Assembly (NCBI GenBank): GCA_902363835.1
Contig: CABJBM010000024.1
Location: 1-64,000 of the forward strand
DNA from: Lachnospiraceae bacterium
GTDB taxonomy: Bacteria; Bacillota; Clostridia; Lachnospirales; Lachnospiraceae
Reading direction: 5' to 3'
Length of the DNA stretch: 64,000 bases
The notes below the pieces were generated by a model that saw only the letters and a list, made by a program, of their open reading frames with translations, was not told the DNA's origin and did not search any database. Shown here piece by piece: positions 25,094 through 34,774 of this stretch. Position 1 is the stretch's first letter. Every line of letters begins with the position of its first letter. The translations under genes and the position numbers were made by a program.

Positions 25094-25879
25094 GTGAGAA
25101 GCGGATCAATGGAAGCGGGCAATCATGATAGCAGAAAAGAAACGGGAATGCTCTCCTTTGACGATGGAAGCACATGCACTTACCGGATCGTAAAATCAGA
25201 CAGGCGCACCCTGGCCCTGCAGGTCACAAAAGATGGAGAGGTTTTTGTAAGGATTCCAGGGCGCCTGGCCTTTAAGGCAGGCCATGAGCTGGCACAGAAG
25301 AACAGGAGCTGGGTTTTTGCACAGGTGGTAAAGGCCCGAAGGGCATCAGAGCAAAGGGAAGCCTTCCATTGGACGGAAGGAGCTTCTGTGCTTCTTCACG
25401 GAAGCAGCCGGATCCTTCATATAAAGCCTGACCATAAGAGAAAGACCTTTTGTATACAGGATACAGGAGAACATCTGGTGGTTTCCGGTCCGTTAGGACC
25501 AAATGAGGATAAAGGGCGGGAAACAGCCGTTAAAGAGGCGGTGAAGCTTTGGTATAAGCAGGAAGCCAGACAATACCTGGCGAAAAAAACAGCCAGGTGG
25601 TCAGCAATAATGAAGGTGAACTATGGGAGGATTTCCATCCGGGACCAGGCGACCCGGTGGGGAAGCTGCAGCGCAAGAGGAAATTTAAATTTTAACTGGA
25701 GGCTTGTGCTTCTTTCGGAAGACCTGGCCGATTATGTGGTGGTTCATGAACTGTCACACCGCATTCATATGAATCATTCCCAGGCATTTTGGTCTGTTGT
25801 GGAACGTGAGTTACCGGATTACCGGTTAAGGAGGAGAGAATTAAAGGGCTATGAGGCTGAAATCTATCAGAAATATTAA
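25094..25879 (+). CDS. YgjP-like metallopeptidase-fold protein (DUF45)
   Basis: The 261-aa protein has the DUF45/YgjP zinc motif VVHELSHRIHMNHSQAFW (about 217-234: HExxH followed by a downstream His) and the upstream RDQATRWGSCSARGNLNFNWRL block that marks this family. These are minimal M48-like proteins; E. coli YgjP has been reported to act as a UTP pyrophosphatase, so the biochemical role is unsettled. GTG at 25094 is preceded by a purine-rich site; ATG at 25109 is an alternative. The last 29 bp overlap the next gene, a sign of tight coupling. Confidence 0.85.
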   Translation: MRSGSMEAGNHDSRKETGMLSFDDGSTCTYRIVKSDRRTLALQVTKDGEVFVRIPGRLAFKAGHELAQKNRSWVFAQVVKARRASEQREAFHWTEGASVLLHGSSRILHIKPDHKRKTFCIQDTGEHLVVSGPLGPNEDKGRETAVKEAVKLWYKQEARQYLAKKTARWSAIMKVNYGRISIRDQATRWGSCSARGNLNFNWRLVLLSEDLADYVVVHELSHRIHMNHSQAFWSVVERELPDYRLRRRELKGYEAEIYQKY

Positions 25880-26921
25880 TATTAAAACAAAGCTCCTGTT
25901 CTTAGGAGGGATCAGCATAACAGGATTGATTTTTATGGGAACGGAATCCATAATAACAGCCAGGCAGATCAATGAAGCCAGTACAGAGATCTCCCAGTCC
26001 TGGGTGCCGGCCATTGTCATTGCAGAGGAGCTGAATAACAGGACATCCGATTACCGAATGAAGGAATATAACCATGTCATTACCACGGATAACAGGGATA
26101 TGGACCGTCTGGAGGGGGAAATGACACAAATCCGGGAAGATATTGCCCTGGAGTTTAAAAATTATGAGCATTATACCGCCAATGAAGCGGACCGGAACCT
26201 GATGGAAGAGGCTGAAAGGGAATGGAATCAGTATTTGGAGTACAGTGACGGCCTGCTCATTATAAGCCGTGAAAACAATACCAAGGAAGCCTTTGATATG
26301 ATCATAGGGGAGTCCAGGCAATTATTTGACAATGCCAGTGACGGGCTTTTAATGGTAGCTGATTTTAACCGCAAGGGAGCTGAAGCAGCCAGCATTCATG
26401 GGGACAGGCTGTATGAACAGCTTGCGAAAATAAAGATCATTACCATCTGTTTAATCAGCGGCGTAATTTCCCTTCTGGTGATTTATATTATTATTGCCAT
26501 TGACAAGCCGGTGAAGGCTCTTGTGGAGGGAACCAGGAGAGTTGCCAACGGGGATCTGGAAGTATACCTCCCCTACCGTTCCGAAGACGAGATCGGAATT
26601 CTCACCGATTCCGTCAACCAGCTGATCAAGCGGCTTAAGTACATCATTGATGATGAGAAATATTTGTTCCAGGAAATTGGAAGTGAGAATTTTGAGGTGA
26701 AATCCACCTGTGAGCATGCGTACCGGGGGGATTTTGCCCCCATCCTCTATTCCATTACCAGCTTAATGAGCCGGCTTGACGCGGCAAAAAAGCGAAAGGA
26801 AAGAGGATCGCAGGCTGATACAGAAGAAAATGAAAAGGAAGGACTTTCCGGCAAAGCTGTTTGCAGGGAGATAACAAAACATGGCAGAAGAAAGATGGAT
26901 GCTTCAGACAAAAAAGGCTGA
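25851..26921 (+). CDS. Membrane sensor with 4HB and HAMP domains but no output domain
   Basis: The 356-aa protein has a first membrane helix (about 14-33), an extracytoplasmic four-helix-bundle sensor like those of methyl-accepting chemotaxis proteins (34-195), a second helix (about 196-217, KIITICLISGVISLLVIYIII) and a HAMP domain (about 218-270, DKPVKALVEGTRRVANGDLEV). After that there are only about 85 residues, ending in a charged tail, with no methyl-accepting, kinase, GGDEF or phosphatase domain. Either the signal passes to a partner protein or the gene lost its output part. It overlaps YgjP by 29 bp and recJ by 41 bp. Confidence 0.85.
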   Translation: MRLKSIRNINIKTKLLFLGGISITGLIFMGTESIITARQINEASTEISQSWVPAIVIAEELNNRTSDYRMKEYNHVITTDNRDMDRLEGEMTQIREDIALEFKNYEHYTANEADRNLMEEAEREWNQYLEYSDGLLIISRENNTKEAFDMIIGESRQLFDNASDGLLMVADFNRKGAEAASIHGDRLYEQLAKIKIITICLISGVISLLVIYIIIAIDKPVKALVEGTRRVANGDLEVYLPYRSEDEIGILTDSVNQLIKRLKYIIDDEKYLFQEIGSENFEVKSTCEHAYRGDFAPILYSITSLMSRLDAAKKRKERGSQADTEENEKEGLSGKAVCREITKHGRRKMDASDKKG

Positions 26922-28599
26922 TTTCGAGGAAATGGCCAGGTGCCACGGCATTTCACCGGTGACTGCGAGAATCATAAGGAACCGGGATGTAATGGGCCGG
27001 GAGGCAGTGGAAAAATATTTATACGGCGGGTTAAAGGATTTATACAGCCCTCACCTTTTAAAGGATATGGACAAGACAGTGGCAATCCTTAGGGAAAAGA
27101 CAGAGCAGTCAAAGCCCATAAGGATTGTAGGTGATTATGATATTGACGGTGTATGCTCCACCTACCTTTTATACCAGGCCCTGTCCCAGGTAGGCGCTGT
27201 GGTGGATTATGAGATTCCGGACCGGTTAAAGGATGGATACGGGATCAATGAATCCATTATCAGGGCTGCGGCAGAGGCCGGCATTGACACCATAGTCACC
27301 TGTGACAATGGGATTGCCGCAGTGGAACAGATCAGGCTTGCAAAGGAACTGGGTCTTACGGTCCTTATTACGGACCACCATGATATTATGAAGGAGAACG
27401 GAAAGGAGATTCTGCCTCCGGCGGATGCGGTGGTGAATCCAAAGCAGGAGGAGTGCCAGTACCCCTATCCTGAAATCTGCGGCGGTATGGTGGCTTATAA
27501 GCTGGTTCAGGCTCTTTATGAGGCATTTCATGTGCCAATGGAGAAATGGCTTGAGATGGTGGAATTTGCCGCCATTGCAACCGTAGGAGATGTGATGAAG
27601 CTTCAGGATGAGAACCGGATCATTGTAAAGGAAGGGCTGAAACGGATGGGGCAGACAAAGAGCCTGGGACTGTTAAAGCTCATTGAGAGAAATGATCTGG
27701 ATAAGGATCAGATGACTGCCTACCAGATCGGATTTGTGATCGGACCCTGTTTAAATGCGGGTGGCCGCCTTCAGACGGCCAAGCTGGCCTTATCCCTCCT
27801 TCTTAGCCGGAAGGAAGAGGAAGCGGATCAAATGGCCATGGAATTAAAGGAGCTTAATGACCGGCGCAAGACCATGACAAAGCAGGGGACAGAGGAAGCT
27901 GTGGAACAGGTGGAAGCCCTTTACAGAGAGGATAAGGTTTTGGTGGTATATCTGCCGGACTGCCATGAATCTCTGGCAGGAATCATTGCCGGACGGCTGC
28001 GGGAATATTTCCAAAAGCCTGCCTTTGTCTTGACCGATGGAGAGGAATGCGTCAAAGGCTCCGGCCGTTCCATTGAAACCTACCACATGTTCGATGCCCT
28101 GGTAGGGGTAAAGGAACTTCTGTTAAAATTCGGAGGCCATCCCATGGCTGCGGGCCTGTCCCTTCTTAAAGAGCATGTGGATGAATTCCGGAAATGTTTA
28201 AATGAACAGGCCAGGCTGACGGAAGAGGATTTCATACGAAAGGTGTGGATCGATGTTCCCATGCCCCTGGAATACATAAATGAGCCTTTGATTGAAGAGC
28301 TGGAGCTTTTGGAGCCGTTTGGCCAGGGTAATGAAAAGCCTTTGTTCGCTCAAAAGGGACTTCATATCCGAAGTGTTCGTGTTTTGGGGAAAAACAGGAA
28401 TGCGGTGAAGTTTTCTCTTACCACGGACAAGGGAATACCAATGGATGCCCTGCTGTTTACTGACGGGGATTCTTTTTTGGAGGAGCTGGGAGACAGGCGG
28501 ATCCTGGATGTGATCTATTATCCTGCCGTAAATGAATATAACGGAAATAAAACTTTGCAGATTGTGATAAAGAATTATAAGATTCCAAGGGGCGTATAA
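26881..28599 (+). CDS. recJ: Single-strand-specific 5'-3' exonuclease RecJ
   Basis: The 572-aa enzyme belongs to the DHH family: motif I VGDYDIDGVCS (about 82-92), CDNGI, motif III LITDHHD (about 161-167) and the DHHA1-type RNA/DNA-binding region with GSGRSIETYHMFDAL and FGGHPMAAGLSL. RecJ degrades single-stranded DNA in recombination and repair. The ATG at 26881 has a cagggag site upstream and lies within the 3' end of the sensor gene in another frame. The next gene follows 20 bp later. Confidence 0.95.
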   Translation: MAEERWMLQTKKADFEEMARCHGISPVTARIIRNRDVMGREAVEKYLYGGLKDLYSPHLLKDMDKTVAILREKTEQSKPIRIVGDYDIDGVCSTYLLYQALSQVGAVVDYEIPDRLKDGYGINESIIRAAAEAGIDTIVTCDNGIAAVEQIRLAKELGLTVLITDHHDIMKENGKEILPPADAVVNPKQEECQYPYPEICGGMVAYKLVQALYEAFHVPMEKWLEMVEFAAIATVGDVMKLQDENRIIVKEGLKRMGQTKSLGLLKLIERNDLDKDQMTAYQIGFVIGPCLNAGGRLQTAKLALSLLLSRKEEEADQMAMELKELNDRRKTMTKQGTEEAVEQVEALYREDKVLVVYLPDCHESLAGIIAGRLREYFQKPAFVLTDGEECVKGSGRSIETYHMFDALVGVKELLLKFGGHPMAAGLSLLKEHVDEFRKCLNEQARLTEEDFIRKVWIDVPMPLEYINEPLIEELELLEPFGQGNEKPLFAQKGLHIRSVRVLGKNRNAVKFSLTTDKGIPMDALLFTDGDSFLEELGDRRILDVIYYPAVNEYNGNKTLQIVIKNYKIPRGV

Positions 28600-28619
28600 G
28601 ATAGAAAGGGGCCAGATAA

Positions 28620-29747
28620 ATGGAAACGGTCAGGGCGGTTGTCATTGGATATGGCGGCATGGGAAGACGGTATGTGGAGATGCTTCACAAAGGCGAAGTA
28701 AAAGGCATGAGCCTTGCCGGGGTGTGCTGCCGCAATGCGCAGGGACAGGCAGGGATCCGGAAGGCGTATCCTTATGCGGCTGTCTATGGAAATGTGGATG
28801 AGGTATTTGCCTGTAAGGATGGATTTGATGCGGCAGTAATTGTGACGCCTCACGAAACCCATGTGGAGATGGGGCTTATGGCGGCCCGGGCCGGAAAGCA
28901 CATCCTCATGGATAAGCCTGCGGGAGTGTGTGCAGGAGAGGTGAAGCGGCTGCTAGAGGCGGTAAAGGAGTCTTCGGTCAGTTTTGGGATGATTTTCAAC
29001 ACCCGTATGAAAGGGGCCTATGAGAGGGGAAAGACATTTCTGGAAGAGGGGAGACTTGGGAAGGTAACACGGGCTGTATGGATCTGCAATACCTGGTACC
29101 GTACCCCTGCCTATCATCATTCTGCGCCCTGGAGAAGCACCTGGAAAGGCGAGCATGGAGGGCTTTTGATCAACCAGTGCCAGCACTATCTGGATATCTG
29201 GCAGTGGTACTTTGGAATGCCTGATGAGGTATACGCCTCCATTGACATGGGAAAATACAGCGATATTACGGTTGATGACAGTTTTGACTTACAGTTTTTA
29301 TATAAAAGCGGACTTCGGGGAACCTTTATAAGCGCTACCGGAGAGCATCCGGGGACCAACAGGCTTGAAATATGGGGAACCAGAGGACGGCTTACCATTG
29401 AGGATGGAAACCGGATTTTCTTTGATGAAAATATGATTCCCACAGATGAATTCGCAAAGGTGAACAAGGAGATTTACGGGAAACCGGACCATTCCTTTCA
29501 AGAGCTTTCCGCAGAGAATCGCGAGGGAAGGGAATACCGGATGATTTTCCAGAAGTTCGCGGATCATCTGCTTTATGGAAGGGAAATGGCTGCGGATGGA
29601 GAGGAGGGACTGCGCTCTGTTATGATGGCAAATGGGGCCTATCTTTCTTCCTGGCTGGATAGGAGAATATCCTTTCCTGTGGATGACAGGATGTATGAGC
29701 AAATGCTAAAGACCAAAGAGGAAGAAGAGAAAGCCTTGACATTGTGA
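28620..29747 (+). CDS. Gfo/Idh/MocA-family oxidoreductase
   Basis: The 375-aa protein has an N-terminal Rossmann fold (VVIGYGGMGRRYVEML, about 7-22) that binds NAD(P), the family catalytic EKP-like region written here as MDKPAGV (about 97-103), and a C-terminal alpha/beta domain with GEHGGLLINQCQHYLDIWQWYFG. Members oxidise sugars, inositols or related polyols, or use them in transfer reactions; the substrate is not clear. It starts 20 bp after recJ and ends about 70 bp before the glyA start, suggesting one transcript. Confidence 0.88.
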   Translation: METVRAVVIGYGGMGRRYVEMLHKGEVKGMSLAGVCCRNAQGQAGIRKAYPYAAVYGNVDEVFACKDGFDAAVIVTPHETHVEMGLMAARAGKHILMDKPAGVCAGEVKRLLEAVKESSVSFGMIFNTRMKGAYERGKTFLEEGRLGKVTRAVWICNTWYRTPAYHHSAPWRSTWKGEHGGLLINQCQHYLDIWQWYFGMPDEVYASIDMGKYSDITVDDSFDLQFLYKSGLRGTFISATGEHPGTNRLEIWGTRGRLTIEDGNRIFFDENMIPTDEFAKVNKEIYGKPDHSFQELSAENREGREYRMIFQKFADHLLYGREMAADGEEGLRSVMMANGAYLSSWLDRRISFPVDDRMYEQMLKTKEEEEKALTL

Positions 29748-29816
29748 TCAATAATGTCTTATAATCTACCAAAATGGGAATTGGTATTATTCAAAAGGAA
29801 AAGTGAGGGAATGGAC

Positions 29817-31064
29817 ATGGTAAATGAAGTAATGAAGTTTATCACCGGCTATGATAAGGAAGTAGGAGAAGCCATTGAAAAGGAATGCGCACGTCAGAGA
29901 CGGAATCTGGAATTAATTGCATCGGAAAACATTGTTTCAGAACCGGTGATGATGGCAATGGGAACCGTGCTTACCAATAAGTATGCGGAAGGTTATCCAG
30001 GCAAGCGTTATTATGGCGGCTGTGAAGATGTGGATATTGTTGAAACCATTGCCATAGAGCGTGCAAAAAAGATTTTTGGCTGCGATTATGCCAATGTCCA
30101 GCCTCATTCCGGGGCTCAGGCCAATATGGCGGTCTTTCTTGCCATGCTTCAGCCAGGGGACACGGTTATGGGCATGAATTTAAACCATGGCGGTCATCTG
30201 ACTCATGGAAGCCCTGTCAACTTTTCCGGTTTGTATTTTAACATTATTCCTTACGGCGTAAATGATGAGGGATTTTTAGATTATGAAGAGATGGAAAGGC
30301 TTGCCCTTTTGCATAAACCGAAACTGATTGTGGCAGGAGCCAGCGCATACGGAAGGACCATTGATTTTAAAAAATTCAGGGAAGTCGCTGACAAGGCCGG
30401 GGCTTATCTTATGGTGGATATGGCCCACATTGCAGGCCTGGTTGCGGCAGGACTCCATCCAAGCCCCATTCCTTATGCGGATGTAGTGACCACCACCACC
30501 CACAAGACCCTCCGCGGACCGAGAGGCGGAATGATTTTGGCAAATCAGGAGGCAGCGGACAAATTTAACTTTAATAAGGCCATTTTCCCGGGAACCCAGG
30601 GAGGTCCTTTGGAGCATGTGATCGCAGGCAAGGCCGTCTGCTTTGGCGAAGCCTTAAAGCCTGAATTTAAGACCTATCAGGAACAGGTGGTGAAAAATGC
30701 GAAAGCCCTGGCTGCCGCTTTAATCAGGCAGGGATTCAACATTCTGACAGGCGGTACGGATAACCACCTGATGCTGATCGATTTAAGAGGGCTGGAGGTA
30801 ACCGGTAAGGAGCTTCAGAACCGGTGTGATGAAGTTTATCTCACCCTGAACAAAAATGCGGTGCCAAATGATCCAAGAAGCCCGTTTGTTACTTCCGGCG
30901 TCCGCGTAGGAACACCGGCTGTTACGTCCAGAGGATTAAAGGAAGAGGATATGGAAAAGATCGCGGAGTGCATCTGGCTTGCTGCCACTGATTTTGAAAG
31001 CAAAGCTGATTACATCAGAGGCGAAGTGACAAAGATCTGTGAAAGATATCCGCTGTACGAATAG
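29817..31064 (+). CDS. glyA: Serine hydroxymethyltransferase
   Basis: The 415-aa enzyme carries the glyA landmarks [48 protein letters not shown] and the PLP-lysine block [16 protein letters not shown] (Lys at about 230). It interconverts serine and glycine and charges tetrahydrofolate with a one-carbon unit. The ATG at 29817 lies 7 bp from gaggg and gives the usual length; longer frames from 29754 or 29811 lack a suitable site. Confidence 0.97.
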   Translation: MVNEVMKFITGYDKEVGEAIEKECARQRRNLELIASENIVSEPVMMAMGTVLTNKYAEGYPGKRYYGGCEDVDIVETIAIERAKKIFGCDYANVQPHSGAQANMAVFLAMLQPGDTVMGMNLNHGGHLTHGSPVNFSGLYFNIIPYGVNDEGFLDYEEMERLALLHKPKLIVAGASAYGRTIDFKKFREVADKAGAYLMVDMAHIAGLVAAGLHPSPIPYADVVTTTTHKTLRGPRGGMILANQEAADKFNFNKAIFPGTQGGPLEHVIAGKAVCFGEALKPEFKTYQEQVVKNAKALAAALIRQGFNILTGGTDNHLMLIDLRGLEVTGKELQNRCDEVYLTLNKNAVPNDPRSPFVTSGVRVGTPAVTSRGLKEEDMEKIAECIWLAATDFESKADYIRGEVTKICERYPLYE

Positions 31065-31071
31065 AGGAATA

Positions 31072-31112
31072 TGAAAGGAGGCTGTCATGAGAGAATTATG
31101 GCAGCCTTTCGT
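31072..31112 (+). terminator. Hairpin after glyA
   Basis: aaagg-agg-ctgtcat pairs with atggcagccttt with a 3-base bulge. The T tract is weak (ttcgtattt), so termination efficiency is doubtful. Confidence 0.55.
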
Positions 31113-31245
31113 ATTTACGAATTTTAACAATTATTTAATACAAGATCGGTAACAAATATATTATACTATAACGGGTTGGGCATATTAATATTACTGAGTT
31201 CAGCCGCCTGCATAACTACTAACTCAGATATACAAAGGAGAAACT

Positions 31246-32031
31246 ATGGAATTAACTACCATCTTAGGCGTTATAGTTGGCGTTGTGGCCGTTGTAGGCG
31301 CTATGATTTTTAAGCACATTCATTTTTCTGTTCTTTTAAATCCAGCAGCCTTTTTTGTTATTTTTGTCGGCACAATCGCTACGATTTTGAATTCATTTCC
31401 CGGAGAGAATATTAAAAGCATCGGATCCCTGTTTAAGGTTCTTTTTACAAAACAAAAAGGAGCCTCTGAGGCTGAAATGATTGATTTAATGTATAATTTA
31501 TCAAAACAGGCCCGTGCAGAGGGACTTTTGTCCCTGGAAGCCAAAGCAGAAGAACTTCAGGACCCTTTTTTAAAAAAAGGCATTCGTCTGCTTGTTGACG
31601 GCGCCGGCGAGGATCTGATTGAAGAAGTTTTGGAAACTGAAATTTCTGCAATGGAAAAGCGTCATGAAATTAATGCAAGTATTTTTTCATCAGCCGGTAC
31701 ATATGCTCCCACCCTGGGGGTTTTGGGGGCGGTATTCGGTTTGATTGCCGCAATGTCATCGATCAATGATACGGAAAGAATGGCTGAAGCAATTGCTGCT
31801 GCGTTTATTGCAACGATTCTTGGTATTTTCACCGGCTATGTTTTGTGGAACCCATTTGCCAAAAAGCTCAAAGTAAAAAGCCAGCAGGAAGTAATGGCAA
31901 AAGAGATTATTATAAAAGGTGTATTATCCATGCAGCATGGAGATTCCCCCTTTATACTCAGGGAAAAGTTACTTGCTGCTCTTCCCAAATCCAAACAGAA
32001 AAAGATAATTGAGCAGGACAAAAAGGAATAG
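31246..32031 (+). CDS. motA: Flagellar motor stator protein MotA
   Basis: The 261-aa protein has four membrane helices (about 4-22, 28-48, 145-166 and 180-201) and the large cytoplasmic loop between helices 2 and 3. The block SSAGTYAPTLGVLGAVFGLIAAM (about 146-168) is the conserved MotA/ExbB proton-channel region. With MotB it forms the ion-driven stator of the flagellar motor. A strong aaaggag site precedes the ATG. No other flagellar genes lie nearby. Confidence 0.93.
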   Translation: MELTTILGVIVGVVAVVGAMIFKHIHFSVLLNPAAFFVIFVGTIATILNSFPGENIKSIGSLFKVLFTKQKGASEAEMIDLMYNLSKQARAEGLLSLEAKAEELQDPFLKKGIRLLVDGAGEDLIEEVLETEISAMEKRHEINASIFSSAGTYAPTLGVLGAVFGLIAAMSSINDTERMAEAIAAAFIATILGIFTGYVLWNPFAKKLKVKSQQEVMAKEIIIKGVLSMQHGDSPFILREKLLAALPKSKQKKIIEQDKKE

Positions 32032-32042
32032 GGTGATCACAT

Positions 32043-32849
32043 ATGTCAAAAAAGAGAGAGCATGCACATCAGGAAGAGGAAGCAGGAGAGGCATGGCTGC
32101 TGCCATATTCGGATTTGATGACCCTGCTGCTGGCAGTTTTCATTGTACTTTTTGCAGTCAGTAAGATTGATGCCGAAAAAGCACAGCAAATTTCCCAGCA
32201 GTTTTCCGAAGCTATGATGGATAAAGGTTATGGCGGCGGATCATCGTCAGGGAATGGCGGAGGCGGAAGCGGAAGCGGCGGAAGCGGGGGACAGGCACAG
32301 TCAGGCGGTCCGCTGAATATAGAAACGCAAAGTGAGTTGGAGAGCTTTATGGGAGAATATGAACTTAAAAAGCTGGAACACTTAAAGACTGAGCTTGACA
32401 CACAACTGCATAATACCGGAATGGAACAATCGGTTTCAACTATGATTGATATGCGGGGTCTTGTAATCAGACTGAATAATGCCATATTCTTTGACTCGGG
32501 AAGTGCTGAAATTAAAAAACAAAATGAGGATACTTTGATTGAGGTTGCAAGTCTTTTGAATACGATTGATAATTACATACGTATTGAGGGCCATACCGAC
32601 AATGTTCCCATCAGGCGCAGTGCCTATCCTTCTAACTGGGAATTATCTACTGCAAGAGCGGTCAATGTTGTAAAGCTTTTTATCAATGAATGTAATTTTT
32701 CACCGGATAAGCTTATTGCTGTTGGCTATGGGGAATTTAAACCTGTGGCGGATAATTCGACAGATGAAGGGAGAGCGAAAAACAGACGTATTGATGTTAT
32801 TGTATTAAGTGCAAAATACAACAACCTTGAAGAGCCGCTTGTAAAATAA
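32043..32849 (+). CDS. motB: Stator protein MotB with OmpA domain and Gly/Ser-rich linker
   Basis: The 268-aa protein has one membrane helix (about 23-42) beginning with the proton-carrying Asp in PYSDLMTLLL, and a C-terminal OmpA-like peptidoglycan-binding domain (about 140-260, with IRIEGHTDNVPI and ELSTARAVNVV). Between them, at about residues 62-90, is a run of glycine and serine with almost nothing else, longer than in most MotB proteins. The domain anchors the stator to the wall. It starts 11 bp after motA. Confidence 0.92.
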   Translation: MSKKREHAHQEEEAGEAWLLPYSDLMTLLLAVFIVLFAVSKIDAEKAQQISQQFSEAMMDKGYGGGSSSGNGGGGSGSGGSGGQAQSGGPLNIETQSELESFMGEYELKKLEHLKTELDTQLHNTGMEQSVSTMIDMRGLVIRLNNAIFFDSGSAEIKKQNEDTLIEVASLLNTIDNYIRIEGHTDNVPIRRSAYPSNWELSTARAVNVVKLFINECNFSPDKLIAVGYGEFKPVADNSTDEGRAKNRRIDVIVLSAKYNNLEEPLVK

Positions 32850-32928
32850 GGGCTGTGTTCATATTGATGCTTTGATGAAATGTTTATTTTTTCGTATATT
32901 CTTTTAAATTAAATCAGCTATTATATAA

Positions 32929-32966
32929 AATACTGCGCGGCTTTTATGCCGCGCAGTATTTTTTAG
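32929..32966. terminator. Bidirectional terminator between motB and the DUF1540 gene
   Basis: The 12-bp stem atactgcgcggc pairs with gccgcgcagtat around ttttat, followed by six T. The minus-strand gene ends 23 bp away. Confidence 0.9.
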
Positions 32967-32988
32967 GAGGAAGCTAGAGTTTGGCGGC

Positions 32989-33159
32989 TTATGCCTCGTT
33001 TTTGAAGGATTCGCAGTCGGTACACTCTTTTTTGGTAGGATTTTTTTCATGAGTTCCTACTTTGATTTTCTCCAGCGTGCAATAATCTTCGCTTTTCGCA
33101 TGATAAGCGCAGTTATCGATGGAGCATTGGATACATTCATTTTTCCCGTTTACTAACAT
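32989..33159 (-). CDS. Small cysteine-rich DUF1540 protein (56 aa)
   Basis: The minus strand encodes 56 residues with six cysteines spaced as CIQC-x4-C-x8-C-x20-CTDC, plus VGTHE and a final CESF. This is the DUF1540 pattern, seen once or twice per protein in clostridia and presumed to bind metal; the function is unknown. An aaggaggg ribosome site lies 6 bp before the ATG at 33159. The gene is a single unit, convergent with motB and divergent from the nucleobase permease. Confidence 0.85.
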   Translation of the reverse strand: MLVNGKNECIQCSIDNCAYHAKSEDYCTLEKIKVGTHEKNPTKKECTDCESFKNEA

Positions 33160-33281
33160 GGATTAACCCTCCTTGATTGATTATTACATCAATTATTGTG
33201 AACGAAATCAGCTGAATTATTATGGCAATATTTTCTTAAAATATAGAGTGTTACATTTTTGTTAAACTAAAAGTTTTTTTG

Positions 33282-33310
33282 TTGACCAAAAAAATTTTTT
33301 GTGATATTCT
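33282..33310 (+). promoter_or_regulatory. Sigma-A promoter of the nucleobase permease
   Basis: TTGACC and TATTCT are separated by 17 bp in a very AT-rich setting. The start codon is about 55 bp downstream, so the leader is short and no purine riboswitch fits in it. Confidence 0.65.
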
Positions 33311-33367
33311 TTTTTTCGTCAAAACAGCACAAAGTTCTGCTGTTAATCAACTATGGAGGTGTAGTAT

Positions 33368-34747
33368 ATGGACAATTCAAAGCAGTATAATCTTATTTAC
33401 CAACTAGACGGCAAGCCTCCTTTAAAAGTGGCAGTTCCTCTTGGACTTCAGCACGTTATGGCAATGTTCGTGGGAAATTTAGCTCCGATCTTCATCCTGA
33501 CCGGCGCTATGAGCACACAGGATGCTCCATTTCCTGCGGAATTGCGGATCATGATGATCCAGTGTGCCATGTTTGTTTCCGGACTAGCCACTCTGCTTCA
33601 GCTTTATCCGCTGAAATTGGGAATCATCCAGGTTGGTGCGCGTCTTCCCATTGTTATGGGAACCGCTTTTGCATTCGTTCCTACCATGCAAGAGCTTGGG
33701 GCAAAGCTTTTGGCGGAACAGGTTGCACCTGTTGAAGCCATGGGTTATGTATTAGGTGGCGTAATCGCAGGAAGCTTGATCGAACTGATCATGGGCATCT
33801 TCTTAAAGCCGCTGAAAAGATTTTTCCCGCCGCTGGTAGTTGGCTCTGTTCTCATTACCATTGGCATCAAGCTTCTCACCACAGGCGCAACATATTTTGT
33901 AGGAGGTGCAGCTGCAAAAGACATCGGCGCAGGCAAGTACTGGCTGGTGGGTGGTGTTGTATTACTGATCATTGTTCTCCTTAACCGTTTTGCAACAGGC
34001 ATGTTAAAGGCTACTGCCATTTTAATCGGCATTGTTGTGGGCTATATTTTATCTGCTTTTATGGGAATGGTTAATCTGGGAACTGTTGCCAGCGCAGCAT
34101 GGTTCAGCGTTCCTCTTCCATTTATGATCAAGCCCCTGTTCCGTGCAGATATCATCTTCCCGTTCTTTGCAGTATATGTGGTTGCAGGTCTGGAGACCAT
34201 GGGCAATGCAAACGGTATCACCATTTCTGCTTTTGGGCGTGAGGCCACTGCAGAAGAGATCTCCGGCGGAATCATTTCAGATGCTGTCAGCTGTGCATTT
34301 GCAGGAATGTTTAATGTGCTTCCTAACACCGCTTTTGGTCAGAATGTGGGTATCATTGCAATGACTAAGGTAATCAATCGGTTCTGTATCGCCATTGGAG
34401 CTCTGGTTCTGATCATTGCAGGCCTGTTTCCCAAAATAGGCGCGATTTTCAACGCAATGCCAAACTGCGTTATGGGCGGTGCGGTAATCACTGTTTTTGC
34501 CATGATTTTCTTAAACGGTGTTAAAATGATATTAAAGGAAGGTCTGGATGACAGAAACAGCCTGATCCTTGCTATTACTCTTGGTCTTGGTTTTGGTGTA
34601 GGAAGTTTAAGCAGTTCAGTCAAAGAAAACTTTCCAGCCGTGCTCCGATTCATTTTCACAGAACCTGTGGCTGCTGTCTGTATTGTGAGTGTTCTGGCCT
34701 GTATCTTTTTAAGATCAGAATCTTCCCAAAAAACTGAAGAGAAATAA
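33368..34747 (+). CDS. NCS2-family nucleobase permease (xanthine/uric acid/uracil)
   Basis: The 459-aa permease has about 12-14 membrane segments and the NCS2 signatures: PLGLQHVMAMFVGNLAPI early on, VGARLPIVMGTAFAFVPTM, and the QN motif FNVLPNTAFGQNVGIIAMTKV (about 315-335). The NTAFGQN form points to the xanthine/urate subgroup over uracil. It imports purine bases with a cation. The decayed xanthine-dehydrogenase genes at 35918-37429 suggest it once fed a purine catabolic pathway. It is monocistronic with its own promoter and terminator. Confidence 0.9.
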   Translation: MDNSKQYNLIYQLDGKPPLKVAVPLGLQHVMAMFVGNLAPIFILTGAMSTQDAPFPAELRIMMIQCAMFVSGLATLLQLYPLKLGIIQVGARLPIVMGTAFAFVPTMQELGAKLLAEQVAPVEAMGYVLGGVIAGSLIELIMGIFLKPLKRFFPPLVVGSVLITIGIKLLTTGATYFVGGAAAKDIGAGKYWLVGGVVLLIIVLLNRFATGMLKATAILIGIVVGYILSAFMGMVNLGTVASAAWFSVPLPFMIKPLFRADIIFPFFAVYVVAGLETMGNANGITISAFGREATAEEISGGIISDAVSCAFAGMFNVLPNTAFGQNVGIIAMTKVINRFCIAIGALVLIIAGLFPKIGAIFNAMPNCVMGGAVITVFAMIFLNGVKMILKEGLDDRNSLILAITLGLGFGVGSLSSSVKENFPAVLRFIFTEPVAAVCIVSVLACIFLRSESSQKTEEK

Positions 34748-34774
34748 GCTGTATTTCAGTAATTCATATATACA

